Below are positions 10,425 to 20,299 of a stretch of DNA of 64,000 bases, in pieces. The translations under genes were made by a program, and so were the position numbers. The notes under the pieces are model-generated. The model made no database searches and was not told where the DNA came from. It saw only the letters and a list, made by a program, of their open reading frames with translations. Origin of the DNA: Symbiodinium natans. Taxonomy: Eukaryota > Sar > Dinophyceae > Suessiales > Symbiodiniaceae. Position 1 is the first letter of the stretch. The number at the start of each line of letters is the position of its first letter. The DNA lies in NCBI GenBank assembly GCA_905221605.1, contig CAJNDS010002634.1, positions 868,001-932,000 of the forward strand, in the 5' to 3' direction.

Positions 10425-10670
10425 TACAGGGTTTAAAGGTTAAGGGTTTAAAATTAGTTGCAGGCTTAGGTTTAAATGCCTACATCTTAAACCCTAAACC
10501 TGTAAAAATTTTAACCCTATAGAATTCAAAGGTTAAGGGCTTAGGGTTTAATTGCCGACATAGGTTCAAATGCCCAAATCTTAAACCCTTAACCTTGAAA
10601 CCTCAACCCTACAGGGTTTAAAGGTTAAGGGCTTTTTTGCAGGCTTAGGTTTAAATGCCTAAATCTTAAA
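10425..10670. repeat. resumption of the ~90-bp palindromic satellite
   Basis: Same units as 7860-8950, showing that the minisatellite interrupts the satellite array. Confidence 0.75.
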
Positions 10671-10705
10671 TTATAAACAAAAGCCAACAGAAAGAAAAAC
10701 CCTCC

Positions 10706-10732
10706 GTGTGTGTGTGTGTGTGTGTGTGTGTG
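10706..10732. repeat. (GT)n microsatellite
   Basis: Perfect GT dinucleotide run, followed at 10842 by a G homopolymer of more than 20 bases and at 10881-10947 by (TA)n. Confidence 0.95.
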
Positions 10733-10880
10733 AGTGAATTAAGGAATACAGTCAAAATTCCGGTCACCGGAAAATCACCAGACAGCATAGGTTTTAGCGG
10801 TATTTGCAAATTTGCAAAGATCAAGGCCCGCGGTGGGTCCATTGGGGGGGGGGGGGGGGGGGGGGTGACCATATACCATG

Positions 10881-10912
10881 TGTATATATATATATATATA
10901 TATATGTAGGTG

Positions 10913-10944
<32 letters not shown>

Positions 10945-10947
10945 TAT
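10881..10947. repeat. (TA)n tract at the element's right end
   Basis: TA dinucleotides with GTAGGTG and GTA interruptions, just outside the right inverted terminal repeat. A C homopolymer follows at 11104-11126. No gene is visible between 10950 and 12060; the interval holds ACGCCGTCGA-type degenerate repeats and the family J-like copy at 11582. Confidence 0.9.
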
Positions 10948-11647
10948 AATTTTGCAGTGATGTCCACAGGCAATACGTAATTTGCGTTGGAGCCGCGGAC
11001 CTGAGAAGCTGTCGACGCTGTGGACTCGAGTGACGCCGTCGATGCCGTTGGCCTCGTTCACGTCGCAGATTAGGGTGACGCCGTTGACGCCATTCGGCTG
11101 ACGCCCCCCCCCCCCCCCCCCCCCCCCTCCCCCACCCCCCTCACGCGCTTCACGCGCTGCGCCGGAGGTCATGTCTTCACGCGCGTGGCGTCTTCACACG
11201 CTTTGCGGAGATCCACGTCTTAAAGAAACGCTTCACGTCTTCACGCGCTTCGCCCCAAAATTTATCGTGCAGCTACTGTCGACATACTATTATATTATTC
11301 TGCGATTAGATTTTAATATACGACTCTATTGTTACAGTAAGCCTGGACTCCCCGGTTCTGGGCTCAGATTTCGGGTTTGCAAAGCAATGATGCTGCCAAT
11401 GTGAGCCGAATAATATCGTAGAATTACTATCCTACGATGAGAGCAAACCCTAAACCCTAAACCCTATACCCTATAAACCCTAAACCCTATAAATTCCTGC
11501 AAAGGCTCGGCCACGCTCCCTGGGCGATCGATGTTCGGCCTTGGTTCCGCGGCAAGCCGGAGGCTCCAGGGCTTGATCTATAATTACTATTTGCTTAAGA
11601 ACCCCAAAAGAATAAGACATAGTAATCCCTATATTAACCTTGTATAA

Positions 11648-11750
11648 GGGTTGAACTATAAGGGTTGAACTATAAGGGTTGAACCATAAGGGTTGAACCA
11701 TAAGGGTTGAACTATAAGGGTTGAACTGTAAGGGTTGAAGTATAAGGGAT
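11648..11750. repeat. 14-bp tandem repeat TTGAACTATAAGGG
   Basis: Seven units of a 14-bp motif with C/T and T/G variants, ending at a TTTTAGG sequence. Confidence 0.9.
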
Positions 11751-11907
11751 TTTAGGAGACTCAAGTGGCGCTTGCAAGGTTCAGGGTTTAGGGTGTCCCG
11801 AAACCCTATAAAACCCCAAACTCAAAATCCCTTGCAAACGGGTGCTTGGGGTTCATAAACCGAATGGGCCACAAGCTGCGCGTATGTCCTACCTTGATGG
11901 GAACATT

Positions 11908-11999
11908 CCAGGATGGGCTATTCGACCCTTTGACCCCTTAAAAAGGCTCTTTATAGGTTTGATTATGGGGATTCTAAGGCCCAATAGCCCATCCTGGTA
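11908..11999. mobile_element. TIR element, family H
   Basis: Ends CCAGGATGGGCTATT and AATAGCCCATCCTGG are exact inverse copies. The interior carries ACCCCTTAAAAAGGCTCTTTATAGG and GATTATGGGGATTCTAAGG. The better-preserved relative at 15104-15247 has a perfect TCTA duplication. Confidence 0.8.
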
Positions 12000-12120
12000 A
12001 GGCGGTTAGGTTGAGAATGGGTACCTTACAAAGGACATCTTGGGCCCTAGCCAAGATGCGCCATGGTCAGTTAACCCAATTTAGGGTTTAGGGTTTAGGG
12101 TTCAGGGATTCTTTGCGCAG

Positions 12121-12199
12121 GACATCCGGGTGGGCGTGGTTGGCTACGACGTCTGCCACCTGCGCAACCCCAGAGACTTCAAGAAGCCCATCTCTATTG
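12121..12199 (+). CDS. internal exon, unknown protein
   Basis: Acceptor TTGCGCAG follows a TTTAGGG array. The frame reads DIRVGVVGYDVCHLRNPRDF then KKPIS. Both composition and acceptor are convincing; the donor is uncertain (a GC occurs inside ATTGCAGC). No family recognised. Confidence 0.45.
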
Positions 12200-12485
12200 C
12201 AGCAGCCATTCGCGCTACTGGGTTTGCATGGACATCGTTTGTTCCTAAGCTCTTTCGCCCCCGTTCGAACGCCTTGCAGGGCCTCAGCACAAAAATCTTG
12301 CAAACCCCCAAACCCTCAACCCGAAACCCCTAAATCCTAAAACCCTTTTTGGCAGCCGCCAAAAACTCCCTAAACGCCGAAGTTCCAGGTGGACAGCGAA
12401 AGTGACTCAGATCCTTGGCTCCTGAGTCGAATCACCTTTCGGACAGAGCATCCTGGACCATGCCCAGCATTTTTTTATTTTTTTT

Positions 12486-12600
12486 TGGGAAGTATACGAA
12501 AAAAGGGGACCCTCAACAGGATCCCCTTATAATCAGACCCCAATAAGGCACCCCTAATTTGCGTAAACCCCCCATGTGGGTTTTCCGGGGGGTGGATTCC
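12486..12600. mobile_element. probable family G introner copy
   Basis: Internal blocks AAGGGGACCC, CCCCTTATAAT, GACCCCAATAAGG and CACCCCTAATTTGCG match the family G order (see 48841 and 62199). The right end is GTAAACCCCCCATGTGGG. From 12600 to 13150 I see no confident gene. Confidence 0.5.
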
Positions 12601-13150
12601 AGAGATAATGGGATCCGGATTTTCTGGGCTTTCCGGTCATACCTCGGATCGTCAAGATGGTCTCAGCACAGCAGCGTTCAGGCACGTGAGGGCCGAGACG
12701 GTGCCCTCCGAGAGTCTGGAGGAGGGGCTTTCCCTAAACCCTAAACCCTAAACCCTCGAAACCCGTGGCTTGGGGAGGTATCGGGCTGAGGACTCGGGTC
12801 TACGGATCGTTGGCTTCACTTCGACTCGAACATCTTCACCTCTAAGCCCTGTTGCTCTGGGGTGTTATAAGGGCTGGGATGAGTTTAACGCTAAACTCTA
12901 AACCCGAAAGCACCTATTTGTTACGGTTCTGGTACCCATACTACGCCTGGTGAAGTCTGAAGCACGAACTTATTTTACTGTTCGGGCCATTGCCTTGCAA
13001 AGTGCCTAGCAGAAACAGGCGTTTAGGGTTTATCGGGTTTAGGAATGTTTCGGTTTTTTTTCCGCAGCGCCCGGCAGTCTCATCATTCTACTGTCTATCT
13101 ACCCATGAACCTTCAAGTAGCCCTAAACCCGAAACCCTAAATGCTTGTAA

Positions 13151-13246
13151 GTGGGGGAGGAGATGATTCCGGCGAGTTTCGCACGGGGACGACTGCTCAT
13201 CATCCACCGCGACGGCGAGTTCCCGCCGCTCGGGCTCTCGATTTGG
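13151..13246 (+). CDS. internal exon, unknown protein
   Basis: Reads GEEMIPASFARGRLLIIHRD then GEFPPLGLSIW and ends at a GT donor (TTTGG|GTTGAAC). An AG (TGTAAG) precedes it. This is one of the clearest isolated exons by composition. A TTTAGGG array starts 15 bases after it. Confidence 0.5.
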
Positions 13247-13312
13247 GTTGAACGGCATTTTAGGGTTTAGGGTTTAGGGGTTTAGGGTTTAGGATTTAGG
13301 GTTTAGGGTTTT

Positions 13313-13570
13313 TATGCCTCCACTTGGGGGGTTTCCGAAATGAGGGTACCCCCAAGTAAAAGGGGTACCCCTATGGAGGCAGAAATGGGGGGGTTTCCGA
13401 AATGAGGGCAATTCCAAGTAAAAGGGGTACCCCTATGTTCGGAAACCCCCCATTTCTGCCTCCACTTGGGGGGTTTCCGAAATGAGGGTACCCCCCAAGT
13501 AAAAGGGGTACATTTTTCTTCCCTATGTTCGGCAACCTCCCCATTTCTGCCTCCACTTGCAGCCGCAGGG
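13313..13570. mobile_element. nested family G introners
   Basis: The motif GGGGGGTTTCCGAAATGAGGG recurs at about 13325, 13386 and 13467, each followed by CAAGTAAAAGGGGTAC. The inverse GTTCGGAAACCCCCC occurs once, and TGCCTCCACTTG is repeated three times (13316, 13457, 13547). This is best read as insertion of one copy into another. Confidence 0.7.
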
Positions 13571-13704
13571 TTTGGGGGTTGGGGCTGCAAGCTTGGCCGG
13601 GTCTGGGTTGAAAAGGGTTTAGGGCAGAACTGTCTGTGTGCTTTTGAACCCGAAGCCACTACAATGCCTATACACCCTAAACCCTAGACCCTAAACCCTG
13701 GGAG

Positions 13705-13769
13705 GAAGGCGGAGCTCGAATCCTTGCAGCGCTATCACGGCGAGCTGGCCGCCAGTGAGGCCAGCTTTG
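13705..13769 (+). CDS. internal exon, helical
   Basis: After an AG the frame reads KAELESLQRYHGELAASEAS and ends F at a GT donor (TTTG|GTTTG). Regular charged/hydrophobic spacing suggests a coiled coil. Telomere-like DNA lies on both sides. From 13790 to 15000 no confident gene is visible; the interval is degenerate TTTAGGG-like sequence. Confidence 0.5.
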
Positions 13770-15039
13770 GTTTGTAGGGTTCAGGGTCTAATGGGTTTAG
13801 GGTATACAGTTTAGGGTTTAGGGTTTAGGGTGCTTAGGGTTTATAAGCTATGTAGGGTCTATACGGCTCATAGGGTTGACAGGGTTTAACAAGATTTATG
13901 CAGGGTTGCAGGGTTTACGGCTTAAAGGGCTGTCTTGGCGTTTAGATCTAGTGGAGAGATTTGTTTTTTGCGTATATGACGTATATATGTGTGTGTGTGT
14001 GCCTACGTGTGTTAGTTTTTTTCGTAGTTCCGTACTATGTTCAGAGGCTTTAGGTTTATTCAGGGGCTGTTACGTCATTGTTCCGGGCATTTTAGGGTTT
14101 GGACTTTTCATTGAAAGAGCTGGTGTTGTGGTCAAGGCATTCTGGCCTCTAAGGAAACCTAATAGCACCCTTCTTCCATGTATTAGGGTTTAGGGGTTAG
14201 CTTCCCTTGCACGACCCATACAAAGCAGAAACGGCCACCCTTGTATGCTTGGTTCACAGTGGGGAGCAGGAAAGGCCGTGCAGCATGCAATCGAGCGCGC
14301 GAGGCAAAAAATGGCTCATCCAAAGTATTTATTCGTTTCCGAAATGTGTTTTTTGTTTTCGGTTTTGCCATCTGGGGCCCGTGTCTTTTTTTTGACTCAT
14401 AAGTATGTGCTGTTGGGAACCTGTGTGGAGTTCTAATTACTAATTTCATCCCCCTGGCTATTGAATTGCCCGACGACTCCCTGTGGGGTGATTGGGTATG
14501 GGGTTTGGGGGTTAGGGTTAGTTAGGAATCCCAAAGCCCTAATCCCTAGGGGAGGTTCGGGGGGAAGAGCTTCGAAATTCGAGTCGAAACCTAAGGAGAT
14601 GAGGGTTTTGCAGAAAAGAATTCTGGGCTCAGGGTTTCAGGGTATCACTCAAGGCTGGGGTGTAGGGTTTGGGGTTAGGGTTTAGTGGTTTACTCGGGGC
14701 TTCCGGATTGTTCAGGGTCACGCAGAAGTAACACTATGAGGTGTCCAATTGGTTTGGAGGCATTGTGATAGGATTGAGGCTTTGAAGGTTCAGGGCACAG
14801 GGCTTCGGGCTGAGGCATTTTTCCAATAGGGAAACCCATGATGTTCTGGTTGCAATTGTGATCCTCCGGGATGCCCAGAAGGAAACCCAGAATTCAAGGT
14901 TAAAAGGCCCATCCCCTGTTGGGATGCTGTGGTTGTAAGCCGTCGGCCTGAACCCTAAACCCCAAACCTCAAACCCCAAACCCCAAACCCTAAACCCTAA
15001 ACCCTAAACCCTGCTTGCTCCCATGATTCTAAGCCGCAG

Positions 15040-15103
15040 GGCGGAAGCTCCACCACCTTTGTGCTGGTGGAGTGCGTGCCCCGGCAGCTCTCGGGGCTGT
15101 CTA
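15040..15103 (+). CDS. internal exon interrupted by a family H element
   Basis: Acceptor AGCCGCAG, then phase-0 frame GGSSTTFVLVECVPRQLSGL. At 15104 the frame meets a TIR element whose 4-bp duplication TCTA lies at 15100-15103. No family recognised. Confidence 0.5.
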
Positions 15104-15247
15104 CCAGGATGTGCTATTACACCCCATAATCCCTTAAAAGACCCTTTATAGGGTTCATTATGGGGATTCCATCAAAACCTACAATCCCTTAAAGGGCCCT
15201 TTATCGGGTTCATTATGGGCATTTTAAGGCCTAATAACCCATCCTGG
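15104..15247. mobile_element. family H TIR element with perfect TSD
   Basis: Ends CCAGGATGTGCTATTA and TAATAACCCATCCTGG are inverted copies. The 4-bp sequence TCTA is present on both sides (15100-15103 and 15248-15251). The interior is two head-to-tail copies of CAATCCCTTAAA-GCCCTTTAT-GGGTTCATTATGGG. Confidence 0.85.
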
Positions 15248-15483
15248 TCTAAGGACCCTTTTAGGCGTTGGAAAAAATTGACTGGAGGGTGTATGATTAT
15301 CTTGGTGACTAAAACTCAACAGCAAGACCGGGGCGAGAAGGGGGGAGGGGTTCATTTTCAGCTCCTGAGTTCTCCTGGTAAAATTCACTGGCTTAAGGCC
15401 TGGGGCAGAGGGAGGCAGCTTCCGCACACCTTGCTGCAGAAGGTCGTGAGGTTGAGCAGAGCGAAACCCTAAACCCTATCCCC

Positions 15484-15575
15484 GAATGGCATCCGATAAA
15501 ATTGGAACGACACAGAGAAGATTAGCATGGCCCCTGTGCAAGGATGACACGCACAAATCGAGAAGTGTACCAAGG
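15484..15575 (+). ncRNA. U6 spliceosomal snRNA copy with A tract
   Basis: The core matches eukaryotic U6: ATAAAATTGGAACGACACAG carrying the ACAGAGA box that pairs with the 5' splice site, then the AGC triad in GATTAGCATGGCC, the internal stem-loop CCCCTGTGCAAGGATGACAC and a 3' part ending ACCAAGG. It is followed by nine A (15576-15584), not the T run that ends Pol III genes, and is immediately flanked by CCCTAAA repeats on both sides. It could be a functional gene with unusual termination or a retroposed copy. One base of the internal stem-loop differs from the usual CTGCGCAAGG. Confidence 0.75.
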
Positions 15576-15598
15576 AAAAAAAAACCCTAAACCCTAAG

Positions 15599-15746
15599 GA
15601 AGCTCCGGCTTCCTCAGAATATGATGCATGCACTGCAACCCGAGCCCCCGAGAACCCATCAGGTGAAGTGGGCTGGAGGCTCGCCCCGCCTTTACGACGG
15701 GACCAAGTCTGCCCAAGCCGGCGTGATGGCGGCCTTAAGTGACAAG
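15599..15746 (+). CDS. internal exon, unknown protein
   Basis: Starts 15 bases after the U6 A tract, behind a CCCTAAG acceptor. The frame reads KLRLPQNMMHALQPEPPRTH, QVKWAGGSPRLYDGTKSAQA, GVMAALSDK and may end at a GC donor (AAG|GCTCGG). No family recognised. Confidence 0.45.
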
Positions 15747-15779
15747 GCTCGGGGTTCGGGGTGCGGGGTTAATGGGCTT

Positions 15780-16440
15780 AGGGTTTAGGGTTTAGGGTTT
15801 GGGGTTTAAAATGTAGGGTTTAGGGTTTAGAAGTTTAGGCTACTAGGACACGCGAGAGAGACCGAGAGAGGGTTTAGGATCTTACCATCGATAGGCTTTG
15901 GGCTTAGGTTTGCTAGTGCCTCAAATCTAAAGCCTGAATCTCGAGCTTAGCTTCTTTGGGTGCTTTGGATTCTTACCTAGGGGACCAAATGAACCCCAAC
16001 ATCGAGATCATAAACCCTAAACCCTAAACCCTAATACTACTCTAACCCAGTTTGTCCTGACCGTCACTGGCGTACGTATGGGGTTAGTGGGGGTGTTGTA
16101 CCGGAACAGGGTTGTTGGACTGCATCGGGGCCCCTTTTGCCTCTGAACCACATAGACCCACGACTGTTCCCTGCGGAGTGATCCCTCCGGGGTCTGCTAG
16201 GCGGGTGGCAAAAAATACTACTATAACCCCAAAAAAGGTATGTGAGCCATAAACCCTCTTGAGTTCATTTGGCCTAGGGTCCCGTGCTTATGATGGGATC
16301 ATTGGCAAGGGGACCTTATTTCAGAAGAAGTCCCCTGGGGGTAAATTAGAGAGGGTTGGGGCAGTTCCTATTTGTGTAACCCGCTACTGGCTGAGTCGAG
16401 GGGTGGGGGGTTGGGGGTAATTCGTTCGCTGTACTGCTGT
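15780..16440. other. no gene seen
   Basis: Telomere-like units at 15779-15835, AGAGAGA tracts, and family I-like fragments near 15975 (GGGGACCAAATGAACCCC) and 16265 (GAGTTCATTTGGCC). The sequence GCTAGGCGGGTGGCAAAAAA at 16197 recurs at 18318 and, shortened, at 50412. Confidence 0.5.
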
Positions 16441-16474
16441 TTTTTATGTTGCAGGTTTAGAGTTGCTTTGGGGA

Positions 16475-16640
16475 TTTCACTCCACCACTGCCCCACAAGC
16501 GCCAGCAGGTAGCTTTCCCCAAACCTTCGACAAACCTGGACCCCAAATCAAAAAGCCATTCCAGGAAGCGCTCCTGGCATCGAGCAAGGACCTCTTCCAG
16601 GGCACCGCGTGGCTTGGCGCAGGGGGCGAAGGGGGGGGCA
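16475..16640 (+). CDS. possible coding segment
   Basis: Open frame with KPFQEALLASSKDLFQGTAW. No clean splice sites were found, and the antisense frame is also open. Confidence 0.25.
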
Positions 16641-16900
16641 ATCAAGATGACAGGGATCCTGGGTGCGCTTCGTGGTTTCGGCGCAGGATTCGAGTCGTGG
16701 CATTGCCGCCATTGCCTTTCCCAGCATTCGGGTGCCAATTTCCGGGGTCCTTATGAAGTGAGATTGGGCTATATGTGTGTCTTACAAGAGGGCCTCGATT
16801 TTCGAAAAATGCCCAGAAGTTGTGGGCTGGCGAGTTTTGGTGTTTGGGGCATTTCGGCCAGGAGAAACTCCTCACACACGACATTCTCAGGGCGTGACAT

Positions 16901-17209
16901 GTGAGTTTCCGAACCGTGTCCGTTTCTGCAACTGTCCCCACGTTGGCGAACAATCTCTTTCTTGAAGCAGAGGGTGCAGAAGCCATGTCGGATTTGACAA
17001 ATGCCCTGACCCAAGCCCGAATCAACAACCCAATGTCTGACAAACCTTGCCGCCCGAAGCGTCAAGCGAGCAAGGAATCCCATCCGCTTGCGACTCGCAG
17101 GTGGCGGGGGTGTGAGAGGCAGTTGTCCAAATACCAGGCTGAGGTGAAGGATATTCATCTGGTCTTGGCATGTTGTTATCTAGGGCCCCTAGATGAGTTT
17201 GGCAATTAA
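16901..17209 (+). CDS. possible coding segment, 102 codons
   Basis: The central part reads EAMSDLTNALTQARINNPMS then DKPCRPKRQASKE, which looks like protein; the ends do not. It may be an exon near 16970-17100. The minus strand is also open. No family recognised. Confidence 0.25.
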   Translation: MSFRTVSVSATVPTLANNLFLEAEGAEAMSDLTNALTQARINNPMSDKPCRPKRQASKESHPLATRRWRGCERQLSKYQAEVKDIHLVLACCYLGPLDEFGN

Positions 17210-17242
17210 ATCCGTTTGCTATAGGGGTAAGGGTCCCTTATC

Positions 17243-17287
17243 ATGCACACCATGTAGCCCATAGTAGCACACCATGTAGCCCATAGC
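17243..17287. repeat. 22-bp direct tandem repeat
   Basis: Two copies of GCACACCATGTAGCCCATAG followed by TA or CA. From 17210 to 17850 the rest holds a weak open + frame at 17340-17480 (APDIDVNALACAPARISND) and short telomere-like units. Confidence 0.9.
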
Positions 17288-17848
17288 AGGGTACCATTGC
17301 GTTGAATTGGTGACCTATAGTGGATCTTATGGTGAATGTTGACCTGGGGGTGCGCACGGCCCCCGACATCGATGTGAATGCTCTCGCCTGTGCACCCGCG
17401 CGAATCTCAAACGATGACTCTCTCGATGCTTCCGCGTGCCTGCAACCCTCTCGCCCACGCGCTGGCCCCCGCAAAGATCAACCCTAAAACCCAAACCCTA
17501 AACCCTAAAGAATTGAACTTCATGGCAGAGGCCACGTCGCGCTCTCGCCGAGGTCCCGTGCACATCTCGTACCCGAAATCGCGCTCCTGGGTTTAGGGTT
17601 GTGCCTGAATGTGACAGCCGAAGCCCATCTGTGGCAAGGCTCAAAGGTTTTGACGTGAGATGCCCTGAGTGCCGCGGGACCGGGTTTAGGGTTTAGGGCT
17701 TAGGGTGTAATCAAATAGCTTCCCGCACAAAACAAGGCTCAGTCTACCCCCTGCTCGGGTTGAAAGTTTCGGACTTGAGGCTAGCTTATGGGGTAGAATT
17801 GACCAGAGTTTTTTGAAGTGGAGGATGCCCCCCAATCTATCAAAGCCT

Positions 17849-18015
17849 AGGAGCCAGAGTAGGCCCTTATTCCCTTCTTGCCTGTTCTCAGGGTTTAGGT
17901 TTGGGATTTAGGGTTTCGGCCCTCTTTCCCTGTTCTTAAGGGTTTGGGTTCCCTCATAAGCCCCTTCGAACCACAAAGGGTGCCCTTTTTGTCCCGGGTT
18001 GCTCTGTGGCTTTCT
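17849..18015. mobile_element. family B introner-like element, diverged
   Basis: Starts GAGCCAGAGTAGGCCCTTAT and contains AAGCCCCTTCGAACCA-CAAAGGGTGCCC, the family B core. The right end GGTTGCTCTGTGGCT is degraded. TTTAGGG-like units lie inside it. Confidence 0.6.
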
Positions 18016-18059
18016 CCTTCGCTCCCCAAGAGGGGCAGCTTTTTGGTCGTAACTCTGCC

Positions 18060-18249
18060 AGGTGTGTTTGGAGATGCCGCACAGAGCAACTTTGCGATGG
18101 ACAAGCTTCTGGTTTGCATTGTGGTCTTCCTGATAGGCTTTGCGGACCATGAGGATTGTGGCGCAACGAGAGCATGACAGCATGAGCTGGTCAGCATGTA
18201 TGTTCATCCAGGGTTGACTCTGGGCCAAGCACTGGGGGCGCAAACCCAA
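18060..18249 (-). CDS. possible minus-strand segment with Cys/His
   Basis: The minus frame reads MNIHADQLMLSCSRCATILM then VRKAYQEDHNANQKLVHRKV, with CxxC and H residues reminiscent of a zinc ribbon. The + frame over the same bases is also open and hydrophobic. Strand undecided; no family recognised. Confidence 0.25.
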
Positions 18250-18537
18250 GCCATAAACCCTTTCCCTTGTTGATGCTCGGCATCCTCAAATTCAATTAGG
18301 GACCTCGCAATGCTGTGGCTAGGCGGGCGGCAAAAAACCATCAAGCTTACCCTGGCAGATTGCACCATCCAGACCTCCAGTGCGCAAAACGATGTTTTGA
18401 GTTTTGAGGTTTATAAACCCTAAGCCCTAATGGGCCTGGGTCCTGGATGCAAAAAAGGTTTACTCGTATGGTCCCATTGTCGATTCTCTTGGGTTTTAAG
18501 GCCCAAGTTGTCTGAGATCCCTTGGTGTATCCACATA

Positions 18538-18648
18538 CTTGGTAGCCCAGTGGTATTATTTGCCCTTTTTTTGTTTATGGTTTCTCTTGCAAAATAACCA
18601 ACCCCAAAAAGGGTGCCCTGATCATACTTTGGTTACTGGGCTACCATG
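18538..18648. mobile_element. family A introner-like TIR element, TSD CATA
   Basis: Begins CTTGGTAGCCCAGTGGTA, ends TGGTTACTGGGCTACCATG, and is flanked by CATA at 18534-18537 and 18649-18652. The core carries AAAAAGGGTGCCCTGATCAT. Same family as 35092, 42909 and 60530. Confidence 0.9.
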
Positions 18649-19031
18649 CATACAAGGGCGTGCCGGCTGGATGCAAAAGGGCTGCAAATTATGGGAGTAG
18701 GGGCCTAAAACCTAAACCCTAAACCCTGCAGGACATCGGAAGTATCCCAAGGCTCAAAACCCCAGGTCCCAGAGCCCTCTAGCAATTTCCTGCGCAAGAC
18801 CATTCGTTTTTATTCTAGGCGCCTGGGGTGTTTTTGGTGTGATGAAAGGGTGTTCCAAAAAGTAGAACCTTGTCATAGGACGCCCCCCCCCCCCTCTTTA
18901 AGAACAACCAAACGTGCCCATGTGTTTGGAAAACCCTAAACCCTAAACCCTACACACTAAACCCTAAACCCAAACCTGCCCAATAAAGTCACCCTGAGGT
19001 TTGCTTGGGTGCAGACGGTTTTTGACCTCAG

Positions 19032-19088
19032 CTACCTCCACCATGGTTCGGCGATGAAACGGCCAAGGTCATGCTCCGTTTCAAGCTG
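19032..19088 (+). CDS. internal exon, unknown protein
   Basis: Acceptor GACCTCAG and donor GTGTTAGG enclose a 57-nt phase-0 frame reading LPPPWFGDETAKVMLRFKL. Before it (18650-19030) only telomere-like arrays, a C run at 18883 and no gene are seen. Confidence 0.45.
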
Positions 19089-19189
19089 GTGTTAGGGTTT
19101 ACAGTGTGTTAGGGTAAACAGGGGTTTATTTTGATAATGGGCTTTATAGGGTTTATATAGTGCAGTAATGTTAGAATCCCATTTTTAAT

Positions 19190-19910
19190 TGGGGTGGTAA
19201 TACTAAATTTCGCCGGGCCAGAGGGGTCCAGCCGAAGACTACTTTCCATTACGGGAGGTTTTCGGGCCGATGTATGTAAACAAGTCTATTTTGGGGTGTG
19301 CGATGATAATAATAAAGGGTGGTAATTATAAAATTCTGCCGGCCTGGAATGGAAAATTTTACTGAGAATCGCTTAAGAGTTCCATTGCAGAGAAGACTTT
19401 TCAGCTGAGCTGGCTTGAAAGAGCTCCGAGGCTCAGTCTTTAGAGAAGCAGATCTCGTTTGAGAGTGCTTGTCTTCTGAGATTGCTGCAGCTCCAGAGCT
19501 GCGAGAAACTGCTGTTTCAGGGCTGTTTCTTCAGAGAAAGCAGGTATCAGGTGCCTTTTGAGGTTGCTGCAGCTCCCAGAGGCTGAGAAAGAGAGCCTTG
19601 CTACGGAGGCCCCTGCTCTCAGAGCAGCACAGAAGCCGGGCAAGACTTACGGCTGCAGCTCCAGAGCTGCGAGAAACTGCTGTTTCAGGGCTGCTCCCTG
19701 AAGCTTAAGACTTCAGCCTTCGTGTCCTGGTCTAAGTCTCGCTTAAGACTTCAGCCTTCGGGTCCTGGAATTCAGGAAACCGGCAGAGGTCTGAAAGCTA
19801 GGTTTCCTTACTAAAATCCTTATCCGCCGGAGCTCGAAAACAAGTCCGGCAAGGGTACCCCTTACGGGCCTCCAAAATGACAATAATAAAGGGTGGCAAT
19901 AATAAATTCG
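19190..19910. repeat. local direct-repeat cluster
   Basis: AATAATAAAGGGTGGTAAT-type copies at about 19190, 19305 and 19880. A 37-bp unit beginning AGCTCCAGAGCTGCGAGAAA occurs at 19488 and 19656. GACTTCAGCCTTCG occurs at 19708 and 19745. No gene is supported in 19100-20300. Confidence 0.75.
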
Positions 19911-20299
19911 GCGAGGGAGGGGGGGGATCTGAGAGCAGGGTTTCCTTACCTAGAACCTCTTCAACAGATTGAGCTTCATCTCTCAAGCAAGAAGCACACA
20001 GAGAAGCTAAGCTGCCTCCAGACTGGTCTGCTGGGTCTGCTCTGACAGATGACCCCCCCCCAGACCCCCAGACCCCCAGAATTCATTATTGGCACCCCGT
20101 CTTTTTTTCCACCCCTCCAAACCCCGGGGACCAAAACAAGATTTGGGGGGGGGTTTATTAAAGGGACCCTAACATTAGTGCTCATATAGGGTGTACATAG
20201 GGTGATAGGGTTGAAACGTTGAGTTCATCACGAAAAGCTAGCCGAGTTACCTAGCCCAAGCGTTGCTTCCATCTGAGGTGGGTGGGAGGTCGCCGGCGG

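Larger units (their letters stand above)
7055..10870. mobile_element. composite 3.8-kb element with inverted terminal repeat
   Basis: The left end reads (TA)n-GCTCACC(C)n followed by AATGGACCCACCGCGGG; the right end is its inverse, CCCGCGGTGGGTCCATT then a G run, GTGACCATAT and (TA)n. The interior is non-coding repeat: a fold-back block, a palindromic satellite and a strand-switching minisatellite. The element at 24567-26582 has the same end organisation (TATATA-GCTCACC at one side, GGTGACCATATG-TATA at the other). No transposase is present, so it would be non-autonomous. Confidence 0.6.

Noticed and set aside
10666..11172. 168-codon minus-strand open frame
   Set aside because: It runs through GT, TA, G and C homopolymer tracts; only short pieces between them look normal.
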